From Simmondsia chinensis (Eukaryota; Streptophyta; Magnoliopsida; Caryophyllales; Simmondsiaceae): a stretch of DNA of 64,000 nucleotides. Every line of letters starts with the position of its first letter. The first letter of the stretch is position 1. Made by a program: the position numbers and the translations under genes. The stretch spans positions 38,690,750 through 38,754,749 of the forward strand of contig JAGTTD010000005.1 in assembly GCA_018398585.1 (NCBI GenBank), read 5' to 3'. Shown here in pieces: positions 11,600 through 22,266 of this stretch. The notes below the pieces were generated by a model. The model did no database searches, was not told where the DNA came from, and worked only from the letters and a program-made list of their open reading frames with translations.

Positions 11600-12715
11600 T
11601 TCATTCATTGATATTCATTTGGGATAGTGTGCCTCGTCCTTTATATTGATGACATCGTTCTCACTGCGTCCAACCATCTCATCTCAAACGCCTTATTGAC
11701 GCTCTATCCAAACAATTTGTCGTGAAGGACCTTGGTCCTCTTCACTATTTCCTTGGCATTGAAGCCAAACCCTTTCGACGTGGTCTCCTTCTCACTCAGC
11801 ATAAATACAAACTTGACCTTAGTAGCAAGCATGACATGCTTGAAGCTAAACCTATTCAAAACCTGCTACCTACTTGGGTTCAACCGTCATTAACTGATAG
11901 GGATCTACTTGAAAATGCAACTGAGTATCAAAGTGTGGTAGGTGTTCTCCACTATCTCACCATGACTGGTCCTAATATTTGTTATGTTGCTAGCCATGTG
12001 TTCCAATTTATGTATGCTCCAAATCATCGTATTGAAAAATGGTGAAGCGTATCTTTCGATGGCTCAAGCACACACCTGATCATGATCTCACTATCTCCAA
12101 GGGCTCTTGTGCAACCATCATTGCCTATGCTAATGCTGATTGAGGTGATTGTCAAGACACTCGTTGCTCCACCACTAGTTTTGCCTTATTTCTTGGTCCC
12201 AACCTCATCTCCTAGCGTGCCAGACTAACTATACCACATAATTTGAGTATAGAGCTATTTCACAAGTTGTTGTTGAGTGTGATTGGCTTAGGTATCTTAT
12301 GCATGATGTCAGATTTCGCTACTCTGGTGCCGTTCAAATTTATTATGATAATGTCTTGGCCACATATCTTGTTGCTAACCTTATCTCTAATGATCGTAGT
12401 AAGCATGTTAATGTCAACTTTCATTGTGTTTGCGAGATTATGATTAAGGGTGGCATCCATGTTCGGTACACTCCTACTATCAAATATGTCACCAATATTT
12501 CATCAAGTGTTTATCTATTGATTGCTTTTACATTTATAGGGCCAATCTAAATGTTGGTCCCTCATGCTCAGATTGAGGGATGTATTAGTAATATCTAGTA
12601 TGATATTATTAGTATATTATCTAGGAACTTTATTGTAATTTCCTCAGTATAGATTTCTCTATACATATGATACACAAGAAACCTTATTTGGCATGCTTGC
12701 TGTTGGAATCTAGAC
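11600..12715 (+). mobile_element. Copia remnant: RT end, RNase H, PPT and LTR start
   Basis: Translated fragments give the Copia RT/RNase H order: LYIDDIVL (11640-11665), KDLGPLHYFLGIEA (11723-11765), EYQSVVGVLHYLTMT (11920-11965) and YANAD (12125-12140). An RNase H stretch then has stops and frameshifts up to VRYTPTIKYVTNISS (12463-12510). A purine-rich tract GATTGAGGGA (12571-12580) directly precedes TGTATTAGTAATATC, a likely LTR start. There is no 5' half, and multiple stops make it dead. Confidence 0.8.
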
Positions 12716-13160
12716 CGCTAAACCAATTCAATCGACCACCTAAACCAATATTAATAACATATATAACCACATAGCAGACCAATATCACCAAATATCAATG
12801 AAAAAATAAATATGTGGTAATAAATCAACACCAGATAGAATGTGGAAAGCCCTCCAGTGTGTAGGGAAAAACCACGGGGCAAACCGAAAGCAAAATCCAC
12901 TATAAAAATAGCAATTACAACGTTTATAGTTTTAAGATGTTAGCCCTTACTTGAAACCTACAAGCAATTTCTGAGGAAAATTGATTTGCTCGATCAATTC
13001 ACTCCAAGTAATGCCTAGAATACACGCTCGAAATTGCTATACGATCAATCCCCGATCTTTCTCTGATCTTCATCGAAAATTATCGGAATTTCTGAGCCAA
13101 GATTTTAGTTCACTCGGCCACGCCTTCTCTCTTGAAGATCAATTTATAGCCATGATTTGT
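12716..13160. mobile_element. Copia LTR-like remnant
   Basis: TGTTGGAATCTAGACCGCTA and downstream CCACGGGGCAAACCG followed by AATTACAACG resemble the boundary-proximal part of plant Copia LTRs (compare ACCACGGGCGGAGATGG in the LTRs at 4802 and 7216). No second LTR or coding region is associated. The class assignment is by resemblance only. Confidence 0.35.
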
Positions 13161-13189
13161 TGAGTATTGAAATAATAATAATAATTTTC

Positions 13190-13287
13190 CTTCCTTACCC
13201 CTTTTTTCTTTCTACCCCATGAAGGGGTAAGGGCCGTAAATTATTTTTCTTTTAATATCCAACAAATTTTGGTCGTCCATTACAATG
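13190..13287. mobile_element. Left part of a MITE split by the Gypsy element
   Basis: CGTAAATTATTTTTCTTTTA and GGTCGTCCATTACAATG match the right half of the MITE at 11161-11458 (CATAAATTATTATTTTTG, GACTGTCTATTACAATG). The match stops at the Gypsy target duplication CAATG and resumes at 18559 (GAGGGCCAAGATTAATCTCT, then CACACTCTCA). The MITE was therefore in place before the Gypsy insertion. Confidence 0.65.
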
Positions 13288-13544
13288 TGTCATGGATTTG
13301 TATTAAGTTAGTTAGCTCATTAGCTAAGCCTAACTAACTATATTCTTTAGTTAGATTCTTGTATTAGCATATAAGAGGCAATTAGTCTGTTAAGATGGAT
13401 ATCAAAGAAATAACGACCGGATCCCTTTTCTCCCAAATATTCTTCTCTTCATCTCCTCCTTTCTCCTTCCTTTCTCCCCTTAACTCTCTTCGTCCCTGCT
13501 AATTCCCTTAGTGGCATCCTTTGCATGAACTGTTGTTCATGACA
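13288..13544 (+). repeat. 5' LTR of the Gypsy element
   Basis: 257-bp direct repeat of 18296-18553, ending ATGACA immediately before AATTGGTATCAGAGC, the primer-binding site. Confidence 0.92.
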
Positions 13545-13643
13545 AATTGGTATCAGAGCTCATCCTGAGCATCAAACCAAAAAAAAAAAAAATTCTTCGA
13601 ACCCTAATCTAGAAATCTGGCTTGAGGTAAGAGCAATCCAACA

Positions 13644-15170
13644 ATGGCTGAAATCGAGAGTCACATCAGCGGATTGGTTCAGAAGGTAGTAGAATCGCAG
13701 CCACAAGCTGATTAGAAACATACTCAGATTCTTGAAGTGATTCAACGAAAAGAGGAGCACCAGAGCTGGATGATGGACATCCTCCAGCAAAACAATACAC
13801 AGATGTTGCTTCTAATGCAGCAGCTGGCGAATAACTCAATGTAGGCCCCAACCCCGATGAAAAACAATGAGACCGAAGCAAGATTGCAGGAATCGATGGC
13901 TAACGTAGGGCAGAACCTTTTTGGGAAACCCCCAATTTTGAGCTCTGACCCTAAAAATTGTGAAGGGAACCTGTATGAGGAGGCAAAGGGAAGTAGCTAC
14001 TTCCCAAAGCCCAAAATCGATTTTCCGGTGTTCAGTGGGAAAAACCCTAGAAGTTGGGTTCGTCACCGCCAGAGGTTCTTCTCGGTTTACCAGACCACAG
14101 AGCACATGAAGCTCAAAATAGTCGGGGTATACTTAGACAATAGCACTGGCACATGGCTTCAAGGACTCATAGCAGACAAGGGGCTACTGAGTTAGGAAGC
14201 TTTTACTGAAGAACTGTATGAGAGGTATGATGACAACGATGGTGTAGACGTTGTGAGAAAATTCAACAAACTGAGACAGACTGGTTCCTTAAAAGACGAC
14301 CAAGAATGCTTTGAAGAACTTAGATCCCACCTGCTCTCCACTGGTAGTACATTCAGCGAGGGTTATTTCTTATCTTCTTACATTTCAGGTCTGGACAGTG
14401 AGATCCAACCCCTAGTCAAGGCAGCTAAACCTAAATCCTTGTCCCAAGCATTCTCCCAAGCCAAACTCTACTCCCAATCTTCTAAAGCTGCACTTCAGAA
14501 GGCCAAAGATCTCTTCAAGAACCCCAACTCAAATACATACCTTTCCCATTCCCACAAAATAAAACCCCAATCCTCAAAATTTAACACAAATTGGCCAAGA
14601 AATAAGCCTGCAAGAGGTCAAAACCTCTGCTAAAAAAGTAATAAGCGATATTTCCCTGGTCATAAGTGTGAAAATCAATCCATACATAGTATGGAGGCTG
14701 CAGATCTTGACCCTAACCCGACGGCCGACAGTGAACAAGATTCGGCAGAAGAAGAGCTTTGTTTGGAAGCAGGTGATAACAGATCTGATGAAGTTTATGT
14801 CCATATTCTCACAGGGGGCTCATCTTTTAGCACTTTGAAGATTCTTGGACATCTATATAAGAGGTTAGCCATTATCCTCATCGACAGTGGAAGCACATAT
14901 AGCTTCCTTGATCCAAGACTAGCCAATGAGGCTGGATTTTCTGTGGAGGAAACAACCCCGCTGGGAATTACTGTGGCCAATGTCCAGACAATGATATGCA
15001 GACAATAGTGCAAGGCCAAATGGCAGATGCAATCTCACACATTCACTTACAACATCAGACTTATGAAAATAGGTGGTTGTGATATGTTGCTAGGAGTGGA
15101 CTGGATGACGCAATTCAGCCCAGTTTCTTTTGATTTCAATGACCTCAAGCTCAGCTTTGAATGGAAGGGG
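13644..15170 (+). pseudogene. Gypsy gag and protease, multiple stops
   Basis: A single frame runs from ATG 13644 to about 15170. TAG stops occur at 13713, 13842, 14193 and 15006, and a TAA at 14631. Gag features include PKIDFPVFSGKNPRSWVRHR and QRFFSVYQTTEHMKLKIVG. The zinc knuckle remnant reads KSNKRYFPGHKCEN just after the TAA. The protease follows with IILIDSGSTYSFLDPRLA (14870-14925) and CDMLLGVDWMTQFSPVSFDF (15080-15140). A one-base shift near 15165-15173 then moves the frame into the RT. Most stops read as CAG-to-TAG or TGG-to-TAG transitions. Confidence 0.88.
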
Positions 15171-15173
15171 AAA

Positions 15174-16740
15174 ATGTGGAATTAATTGGCATCAGAGAGA
15201 TCGGATCCCTTAAGATGCTTACAGGACAGAAGTTGTAGAGCCTCTGCAACAAGAAGGAGGAATTCTATGTAGCAACCCTGATGCTAGCACAAGGTCAAGA
15301 ACTGGACATGGTAAAATATGAAACTCTTCCTTCTGTAGTGCAAACTCTTTTAAATAGCTTTGAGGATGTGTTCCAAGAACCTAAAGGGTTGTCCCCTACC
15401 AGATCACATGATCACCACATTCCCCTAAAAGACAACCATAAACCCATTTCCATTAGGCCTTATAGATATTCTTATTTCCAAAAGAATGAGATCGAAAAGC
15501 AAGTTAAAGAAATGTTACACAACTCTATAATTCAGCCTAGACATTCTCCCGTTGCTTCACCAGTACTATTAGTCAAGAAAAAAGATTGCACCATTAGATT
15601 TTGCGTAGATTACAGGCAGTTAAATGATATCACTATCAAAAATAAATTTCCTATTCCCCACATAGATGACTTATTAGATGAGTTACACGGGGCAACAATA
15701 TTTTCTAAACTGGATTTGGGATCAGGTTACTTCCAAGTGAGAGTTTGTGACCCTGACATACCAAAAACAGCCTTCCAAACACACCACGGTCATTTTGAGT
15801 TTAAGGTGATGCCATTTGGCCTCATCAATGCCCCTGCCACCTTCCAAGCCCTTATGAATGGCACATTTGCCCCCTTTCTTCGAAAATTTGTTCTTGTATT
15901 CTTTGATGACATACTTGTCTATAGCCCTAATCTTGAATCCCATGTATCCCACCTTAATACTGTCCTTCAAACCCTCAGGGCCAATAAATTGTTGCCAAAA
16001 GCTCCAAATGCACCTTTGCCCAAACCCAAGTAGAGTATCTTGGACACATCATCTCAGCTAAGGGAGTAGCTACAGATTTGTCCAAGATAGAGGCCATTAC
16101 ATCTTGGCCCAGACCCAAGAATGTGAAGGCGTTGAGATCCTTCCTAGGGCTAATTGGGTACTATAGGAAGTTTGTACATCAATATGGTGTCATTTCCAAA
16201 CCCTTAACTGATCTCCTCAAAAAAGGAGGGCTTAAATGGTGTGACAGGGCTGCAGCAGCTTTTGAACAACTCAAGCAGGCTATGAGTAGTGCCACGGTAC
16301 TTGCACTACCTGATTTCTCTCAACCCTTCACCTTAGAGGCTGATGCTTGTGCTACGGGTATAAGGGCTGTCCTAATGTAGAACAACAGACCTATAGCCTA
16401 CCTCAGCAAAGCTTTTGGGCCTAAAACTTTAGGCCTCTCTACATATGAGAAAGAATTTATGGCTATCCTCATGGTAGTGGTAAAATGGAGACATTATTTG
16501 GAGGTTGGCTGCTTTATTATCAAGACAGATCATCAGGCCCTCAAATACCTGCTTGAGCCGCGCATAACTACTGCAATACAGCAGAAAGGCATGTCTAAAT
16601 CACTTATAAGAAAGGAAAGGACAATCTGGCAGCTGACCAGAAGGCATGATGGGTCCTGCAATGCCTTGATAATATCAGTAATACAACCTGCTTGGGTGAA
16701 TGAAGTCTCCAATAGTTATGAAGGGGATGATCATTGCACA
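15174..16740 (+). pseudogene. Gypsy reverse transcriptase and RNase H
   Basis: After a TAG at 15236 the RT frame is open from 15281 to 16033. It contains [72 protein letters not shown] and the active site [10 protein letters not shown] (FFDD; most Gypsy RTs have YxDD or FxDD here). A frameshift near 15990-16010 moves to the frame reading [14 protein letters not shown]. RNase H follows with FTLEADACATGIRAVL, a TAG at 16378, LSKAFGPKTLGLSTYEKEF and IIKTDHQALKYLLEPR. The frame ends at TAA 16741. Confidence 0.9.
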
Positions 16741-16803
16741 TAACTACTTACCGAGCTGCTAGTCCACCCAGACTCTCAGCCTGAGTATTCCCTCAAAAAT
16801 GGG

Positions 16804-17760
16804 GTGCTGAGAAGACATGGAAAGTTGGTTATTGGAGCTGGACATGGGTTAAGGCAACAACTAGTACACTCTATACATTCCTCTCCTATAGGAGGACACT
16901 CTAGAGTCATTGCCACCCTACAGCGGCTCCAAAGACTTTTCTACTGGCCTAACATGAGGAAGGAGGTCAAGACCATAGTGGAAGCCTGTGATGTTTGTCA
17001 ATGCAGCAAGTTAGAACATCAAGCCTACCTAGGGCTCTTGCAGCCACTTTCAGTCTCAGACCAGTGTTGGTCTCATGTCACCATGGATTTTGTAGAAGGT
17101 CTACCCTTATCTGAAGGCAAGGACACCATTCTGGTGGTTGTGGATAGGCTAAAAAAATATGCTCACTTTGTTTCCCTATCACATCCATTTACAGCTTCCC
17201 AAATTGCAAGACTCTTCATGGATAACATCCATAAGTTACATGGCCTACGTGCTAGTATAGTATTCGACAGGGACAAGGTGTTCTTGAGCCAATTTTGGCG
17301 CGAACTTTTCAGTATGCTGAGTTGTTCATTAGACCTCACCACATCCTATCATCCCCAATCGGATGGACAATTTGAGAGAGTAAATCAGTGCTTGGAAACA
17401 TACATGAGATGTTTTTGTATGGACAGACCAAATAGGTGGCATAAGTGGCTCTCCTAGGCTGAACTGTGGTATAACACCAACTTCCATACAAGCCTACAAA
17501 TGTCTCCTTTTCAAGCATTATATGGTTACTTCCCACCTCAACTTCACATGGAAGATGCTTTGAGTCCTATCACTTCAGTGGCAGCAGTAGAAAATTGGCT
17601 GGTTGAAAGAGCTCTCATGATCCAGAACCTTAAATAGAATCTCATACATGCACAATCTAGGATGAAGTTCTTTGCTGATCAACATAGGTTAGAAAGGACA
17701 TTAGCACTAAGAGATTGGGTGTATTTGAAACTCCAACCCTACAGGCAGAATTCACTTGTT
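16804..17760 (+). pseudogene. Gypsy integrase
   Basis: An HHCC zinc-binding domain (HSIHSSPIGGHSRV, ACDVCQCSK) is followed by the catalytic core. The three acidic residues are recognisable: TMDFVEGLPL, VFDRDKVFLS and GQFERVNQCL. The frame is interrupted by TAG at 17455 (where the family has Trp) and at 17635 (where the family has Gln or another residue). Loss of integrase alone would prevent autonomous insertion. Confidence 0.88.
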
Positions 17761-17774
17761 GTCAGGAGGAACTT

Positions 17775-18155
17775 AAAGCTATCATCCAAGTACTATGGTC
17801 CTTGTGCTCCAAAGGGTGGGCAAGGTGGCCTATAGGCTCCAGCTCCCTATAGGCAACCAAATCCACCCAACATTTCATGTGTCTCAGCTTAAGAAGAAGG
17901 TTGGGAAACATGTGCAGGTCAGACCATCACTGCCTCAGACTTCCATACATGGAGAAATAAAGATTGAACCCAGAGGCTGTTCTAGCTACAAGGATAGTGG
18001 AACACAACAATGCAGTTGCTGCACAGTGGTTAGTCAAATGGTGTAACTTGGATGCAAGTGAGGCAACGTGGGAACATGTGGGAAGTCTCAGGTCTCAATT
18101 TCCTGCATTTGTAGATCAGCAATGTTCTACATTCGCCAATCAGCAATGTCATTGA
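17775..18155 (+). pseudogene. Gypsy integrase C-terminus and chromodomain
   Basis: After a frameshift near 17790 the reading is [20 protein letters not shown] then [15 protein letters not shown] one-base insertion near 17970 precedes the chromodomain: [20 protein letters not shown] and [18 protein letters not shown]. Chromodomains in this position define plant chromoviruses and are thought to guide integration to particular chromatin. The remainder up to the 3' LTR is a short untranslated stretch with CCTTGAGGACCAGGATGTTT. Confidence 0.85.
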
Positions 18156-18295
18156 TACTGGTTACAATTCCCAATTGTATTCTTTCATTCATTGTTGTGT
18201 TAGCCTGCAAGTTTACTTTGATTCATTGTTGTTCTTGATTCATTGTTTCAATCTACTACATCCTTGAGGACCAGGATGTTTTAAAGGTGAGGCAA

Positions 18296-18553
18296 TGTCA
18301 TGGATTTGTATTAAGTTAGTTAAGTCATTAGCTAAGCCTAACTAACTATATTCTTTAGTTAGATTATTGTATTAGCATATAAGAGGCAATTAGTCTGTTG
18401 TGATGGATATCAAAGAAATAACAACCAGATCCCTTTTCTCCCAAATATTCTTCTCTTCATTTCCCTCCTTTCTCCTTCTTTTTTCCCCCTAACTCTCTTC
18501 TTCCCTACTAATTCCCTTAGCAGAATCCTTTGCATGAACTGTTGTTCATGACA
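18296..18553 (+). repeat. 3' LTR of the Gypsy element
   Basis: 258-bp partner of the 5' LTR. It is preceded by the purine-rich tract AAAGGTGAGGCAA and followed by the target duplication CAATG. Confidence 0.92.
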
Positions 18554-18558
18554 CAATG

Positions 18559-18927
18559 GAGGGCCAAGATTAATCTCTTTCACACTCTCATCCGCTCTCC
18601 GTTTCTTTACTCTCTAACATCTACTACTCGCCATGTTACTTACCGAGTTGTTTGGCAAGTTAACGCCAGAAGTTGCAACTTAGTTTGCATCAGTTAAGCT
18701 CCTTTATTTCAAGTGACTTTCCTAATTGAGTCTGTATCTGTTCAGACTAGTATTTTTTTTTTTTTTCGTATACATGTATTTTATATTTTGTAATTTAAGG
18801 GCATTAACAAAAGGCACCAATGGTGCCTTTACTTCTCTCATTCGTTAGCTTAGTATTCTATCGTGCAAATAAGTGGTTTAGCCTCTTTATTTTTTTAATC
18901 TTTGTATTATAAGTAGGTTTAACTTGT
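18559..18927. other. Right MITE fragment, then intergenic DNA
   Basis: 18559-18610 is the remaining right end of the MITE split by the Gypsy element (CTCTTTCACACTCTCATCC). Beyond it no gene or known repeat was recognised up to the SINE target duplication at 18928. Confidence 0.5.
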
Positions 18928-18941
18928 AAGTAATGAAATCC

Positions 18942-19203
18942 GACAACAACAGCAACAATAGATCCAATGCTTCAAGGGCTCCCGCCTAAGCGGGGTTCAG
19001 GGGGGTGGGATGGATGTACGCAACCTTACCCCTTCAGAGTATAACCCTACCAAGAGGTTGTTTTCGAAGACCCCCAACCTTATGGGGTTGGCAACACAAA
19101 GACTTCCCAGGAGGTCACCCATCCTGGTATTACTCTCGCCCAAGCATGCTTAATTTCGAAGTCTAATGGGATCCGGTGTATTAGTGCCTGGTAAATGAAC
19201 CCT
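18942..19203 (-). mobile_element. 5S rRNA-headed SINE, copy 2 (full length, with TSD)
   Basis: A 262-bp element is flanked by a perfect 14-bp target duplication AAGTAATGAAATCC (18928-18941 and 19204-19217). On the minus strand it begins AGGGTTCATTTACCAGGCAC and runs through a 5S rRNA-like block of about 115 bp (CACCGGATCCCATTAG, AATTAAGCATGCTTGGGCGA, CCAGGATGGGTGACCTCCTG). It then enters the tail (GGTTGGGGGTCTTCG, GGTAAGGTTGCGTACATCC, CTTAGGCGGGAGCCCTTG) and ends in TTGTTGCTGTTGTTG. The A-box, intermediate element and C-box area of the 5S internal promoter are all recognisable. The tail matches the 3' ends of the RTE LINEs at 35302 and 53303. Confidence 0.88.
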
Positions 19204-19217
19204 AAGTAATGAAATCC

Positions 19218-19740
19218 AAAATTCGAAAAGTTACTCTTGTCTTTTGTCTTGTTTTCATTCTAGTTTGAAATTTTTTTGAGGGAAATTATCACTTAAATAC
19301 CCTAAGATTTTCCTATTTATCACTTATATACCCTAATATTTTAATATAACAATAAGGTACCTTGACATTTTAAAATTCTATCACTTAGGTACGCTATGCA
19401 AGAATTTGTTGATTTTTGTGAAAATTCGTACATTTTTACACCATCAAACATTGATGCAGTACTTGATTATAATAATATATACGCGCTATATCAATTTTTT
19501 TAACAAAAATCCAACCTATTACGAACAAATGTCATTGGATTATGACGGAAGATATCTATATATTAGTAAAACGACGTATTATGTTAGCGTTTTACGATTA
19601 AAAATTATTATATTATGATAGAGGATACCTATATACTGCTATAATTATATCATATGGGATATTTTTCTCAATGAAACAGCTTTTACATAATGTGGTTATT
19701 CACGTGGATGGCACAAGAAAAAGTGAGGGGCAGGGTGCAC
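19218..19740. other. AT-rich spacer, possible MITE
   Basis: GAGGGAAATTATCACTTAAA at 19280 and its loose inverse near 19650-19670 (GGGATATTTTTCTC) hint at a degenerate MITE of about 390 bp, but the inverted match is poor and no target duplication is clear. No gene was found. Confidence 0.3.
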
Positions 19741-20276
19741 CTACGGGTGGCAAATGTGTCGGTTGTATTGTGTTCGTGTTCTAATTATGTCACGAGTTTT
19801 AGAAATGGGGTCAATCCGAACCCAACCCATTTACTAAACGGGTGAGGTACTCTCAACACTTACCCAACCCAATTATTAAACAGATGACCCACGGGTTACT
19901 CATTTTATTATATTGGTGACTTTTTTTCTTAAATGCTAGTTTTTTAACTACAGACATGTTAATAATATATTTCACCATTGATACCAGCAATAAATACATG
20001 TTATACTTATAATTCTTAGACTAAACTATCAAATTAATATTACTGAATATAGTTAACTCCCAAAAATATGTATATAATAACAATAATATACCATTCAAAT
20101 ACCTAAAATAACTAAATAAACAGGTCAATCATGCTAAAAACGGGTTACATGGGTCAAATCAAAATTCAACCCAATTACTTAAATAGGTTAAACAGGTCAG
20201 CCCAAGTTCAACCTGACTTCAAAACCCCCGACCTAAACCACCTATCTTTGTGTTGTATCAAATTTTGCCAGCTTTG
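19741..20276. mobile_element. hAT-like non-autonomous element (empty-site copy)
   Basis: The left end CTACGGGTGGCAAATGTGTC and right end (in reverse complement) CAAAGCTGGCAAAATTTGAT form imperfect inverted repeats. Subterminal GGGT/ACCC motifs are abundant. It is homologous along its length to 27724-29545, which contains an extra 1300-bp solo LTR. Here the corresponding site near 20191-20198 (AACAGGTCAGCCC) is uninterrupted. No transposase was found. Confidence 0.6.
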
Positions 20277-20959
20277 GGTTAAATGCCTGCTCTATGTCCA
20301 GAAAGAGCTCCTAGACCCTTTCTTCATCCTTAAAAATAAATTATATATGTCAACAACAATCAACCAATCTCCTGTCATGTACGTCATATCATGAGTTCCC
20401 CATATTTTTACGGGTTAATCTAGGCCTCGCTTTGTTTCGAGTTAGGAAAAAAAAAATGTGAGACCATGGGTTGAAGAATCTATATTACTGAAATTGTAGT
20501 TTTGATCAACAAACTTCAACATAGTGCTCTAAATGCAACCCGACACATTAAACATCATAAAATAGAACTTTATAATGAAGGTTACAACAATATATCCAAA
20601 GTACATGTTAGCTTGATTTTGAAGGATGTATTGGGGTGGGTGAGGTTTTCTTTGATTGTTCTTTGAAACCTCGTATTCGGGTTATTGTTTGAGTATTTGG
20701 TTAAAAAAAAATATCCAAAATATTTATACATCACGACAATTTTACCACATTTTTTGGAAAAGTAAATTACTACTACTTTGACTGCTCTTTTCCAATAATG
20801 AAATACTCGCACACCATGGCTACAACACAATTGTAACACATTTAATGCACCTCAGAACAACAAGAAATAAGGTACAACAATTTTACAACAATTCTTTAAA
20901 AAAATTGTAAGTACTTCAAGAGAGCTAGCAACAATGCATTAGAGAATATCAATGTCCTC
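20277..20959. other. 3' flank of ankyrin copy A, shared with copy C
   Basis: Non-coding sequence closely matches 29640-30228 downstream of copy C (for example CCAGAAAGAGCTCCTAGA, CTAGGCCTCGCTTTGTTT and GAAATTGTAGTTTTGATCAA). The duplicated unit therefore included gene, 3' flank and adjoining hAT-like element. No independent gene was found. Confidence 0.6.
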
Positions 20960-22266
20960 TTAAACAGTAGAGTTTGTGTGTACAACATTCCGAGTTCTCC
21001 ATGAGGATGCTTTTCTATTTTTGAACATCTTCCTTATGAATAGGATAATATGCTCAATGAGAAGAGCCACCATCAAACTAAGCCATAGGGATCCTACTAC
21101 AATAGCAGAATTGGCAGTCATGGGAAAGATTTCTATGGTTGAAGTAACTAGTAAGTAGATGACATATGTAAATGTTGTTGCTGTGATGGCAAGCCATACA
21201 GTGACCATCAATATTGATACAAACCACCCGCGGCATGGCAATCCACTCACAAGTAGAAGTATGATGCTTAGAGACGAGATTAAGCCTATTGTATTGCTAG
21301 TCAAGTATAAATAGTACCCTAGTAGATATTTAGTGGCCATTGCGGAGTTGCTAGTTTGATGTAAGTTAACATAATAAATGCATTCTTGGTTAGTGTTCTG
21401 ATCGTCTTTCCACATTCCATTCAGTGGGGTGAGCCCGGCTTGAAAAGCCATAGTTGCAATTAGTGAAGCTACTATTATTAGTGCTTCGGGCTTTTTTTAT
21501 TTGCCCATTCCTTTCCTACATTGCATGGGACATCTTTTGCTTTTTGTGCTCCAGCTTTTTTGAGGAATTGGATTATTGGTTTTGCTTCCTGTACCTTCAG
21601 TCTTGCTAACCGGCCAATTATTGTTAATCCATTTGCGTTGATGACATTGACATTAACATTTAGAATTGTAATGAAGAATTCTATTGTATCGAACTGCATG
21701 TTAGCCATAGCAAGGTGTAAGACCGTGTTACCATGTCCATCTTTCAAATTCACAAAACTCTCATTCACTTTACTGGTGAATTCCATCAACATTCGGAGTG
21801 CACCCAATTGGCCATGCTTCACACAAAGATGCAACACCGTCTCACCAGTTCCCTCCATCCTTACCTCCACCACAAGTGGTCTTGCTCCCACCGGCTCCTC
21901 TGGTATGCCAAGCTGGCCTTTGATGGCCACAATGTGGATCGGATTCCTACCCTCAATGTCAAGTGCAGAGCACATATGGGGTGCCACAGACACCAAGGAC
22001 TTCTCTACTTGGAGGTATCCACGAGTTGACGCCAAATAAAGTGGGGTCTGTTTCTATGAGTCCACTTCCTTGGCCAACTTTGGTTAACGGTCCAGGAGGA
22101 AATCTACAAAGTTGGCGTGACCGCTTTGGGCAGCTACATGGAGCATCAACCTTGAGATGCAGCCACTAGTGTTGTTTCTGTCAAGAAGGAGAGGATCTTG
22201 ACTGAGGAGTTGAAGCAAGGCGTTTATGTCACCCTCCTCGGCTGTGTCATACAACTTTCTCTCCAT
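20960..22266 (-). pseudogene. Ankyrin/PGG-domain protein, BDA1-like, copy A
   Basis: It starts MERKLYDTAEEGDINALLQL (22266) and carries ankyrin repeats (GRNPIHIVAIKGQLG, GETVLHLCVKHGQLGALRML, GNTVLHLAMANMQFDTIEFF). The PGG-type membrane domain follows (SLIATMAFQAGLTPLNGMW, LISSLSIILLLVSGLPC, LAITATTFTYVIYLLVTS, MVALLIEHIILFIRKMF). Family members are membrane ankyrin proteins linked to defence and stress signalling, but this copy is broken. A TAA follows LLDR at 22084-22086, where copy C reads DGKPKLAEE. A TAG near 22057 falls where C has Gln (VDPQKQTP). Extra A residues near 21485-21495 shift the frame just before the membrane domain. The stops and frameshift make a functional product unlikely. 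Confidence 0.88.

Larger units (their letters stand above)
13288..18553 (+). mobile_element. Ty3/Gypsy chromovirus LTR retrotransposon (Reina-like), decayed
   Basis: This is a full-length element of 5266 bp. LTRs 13288-13544 and 18296-18553 begin TGTCATGG and end ATGACA. A 5-bp target duplication CAATG lies at 13283-13287 and 18554-18558. A textbook tRNA-Met primer-binding site TGGTATCAGAGC follows the 5' LTR (13549-13560). The coding order is gag, protease, RT, RNase H, integrase, chromodomain, which is chromovirus order. Short LTRs and the 5.3-kb size suggest the Reina clade. Ten in-frame stops and at least four frameshifts make it non-autonomous. By eye the LTRs differ at around 7% of sites, so it is older than the Copia element at 4802. 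Confidence 0.93.

Noticed and set aside
18942..19203. Cassandra-type TRIM LTRs (which also carry 5S rRNA sequence)
   Set aside because: The elements occur singly, have 14-20 bp target duplications instead of 5 bp, lack TG...CA ends and a primer-binding site, and end in TTG repeats shared with LINEs.
21521..22039. 172-codon plus-strand frame opposite ankyrin copy A (and similar ones opposite B, C and D)
   Set aside because: Antisense shadow of the ankyrin coding sequence. The minus frame has clear family motifs and the plus frame has none.
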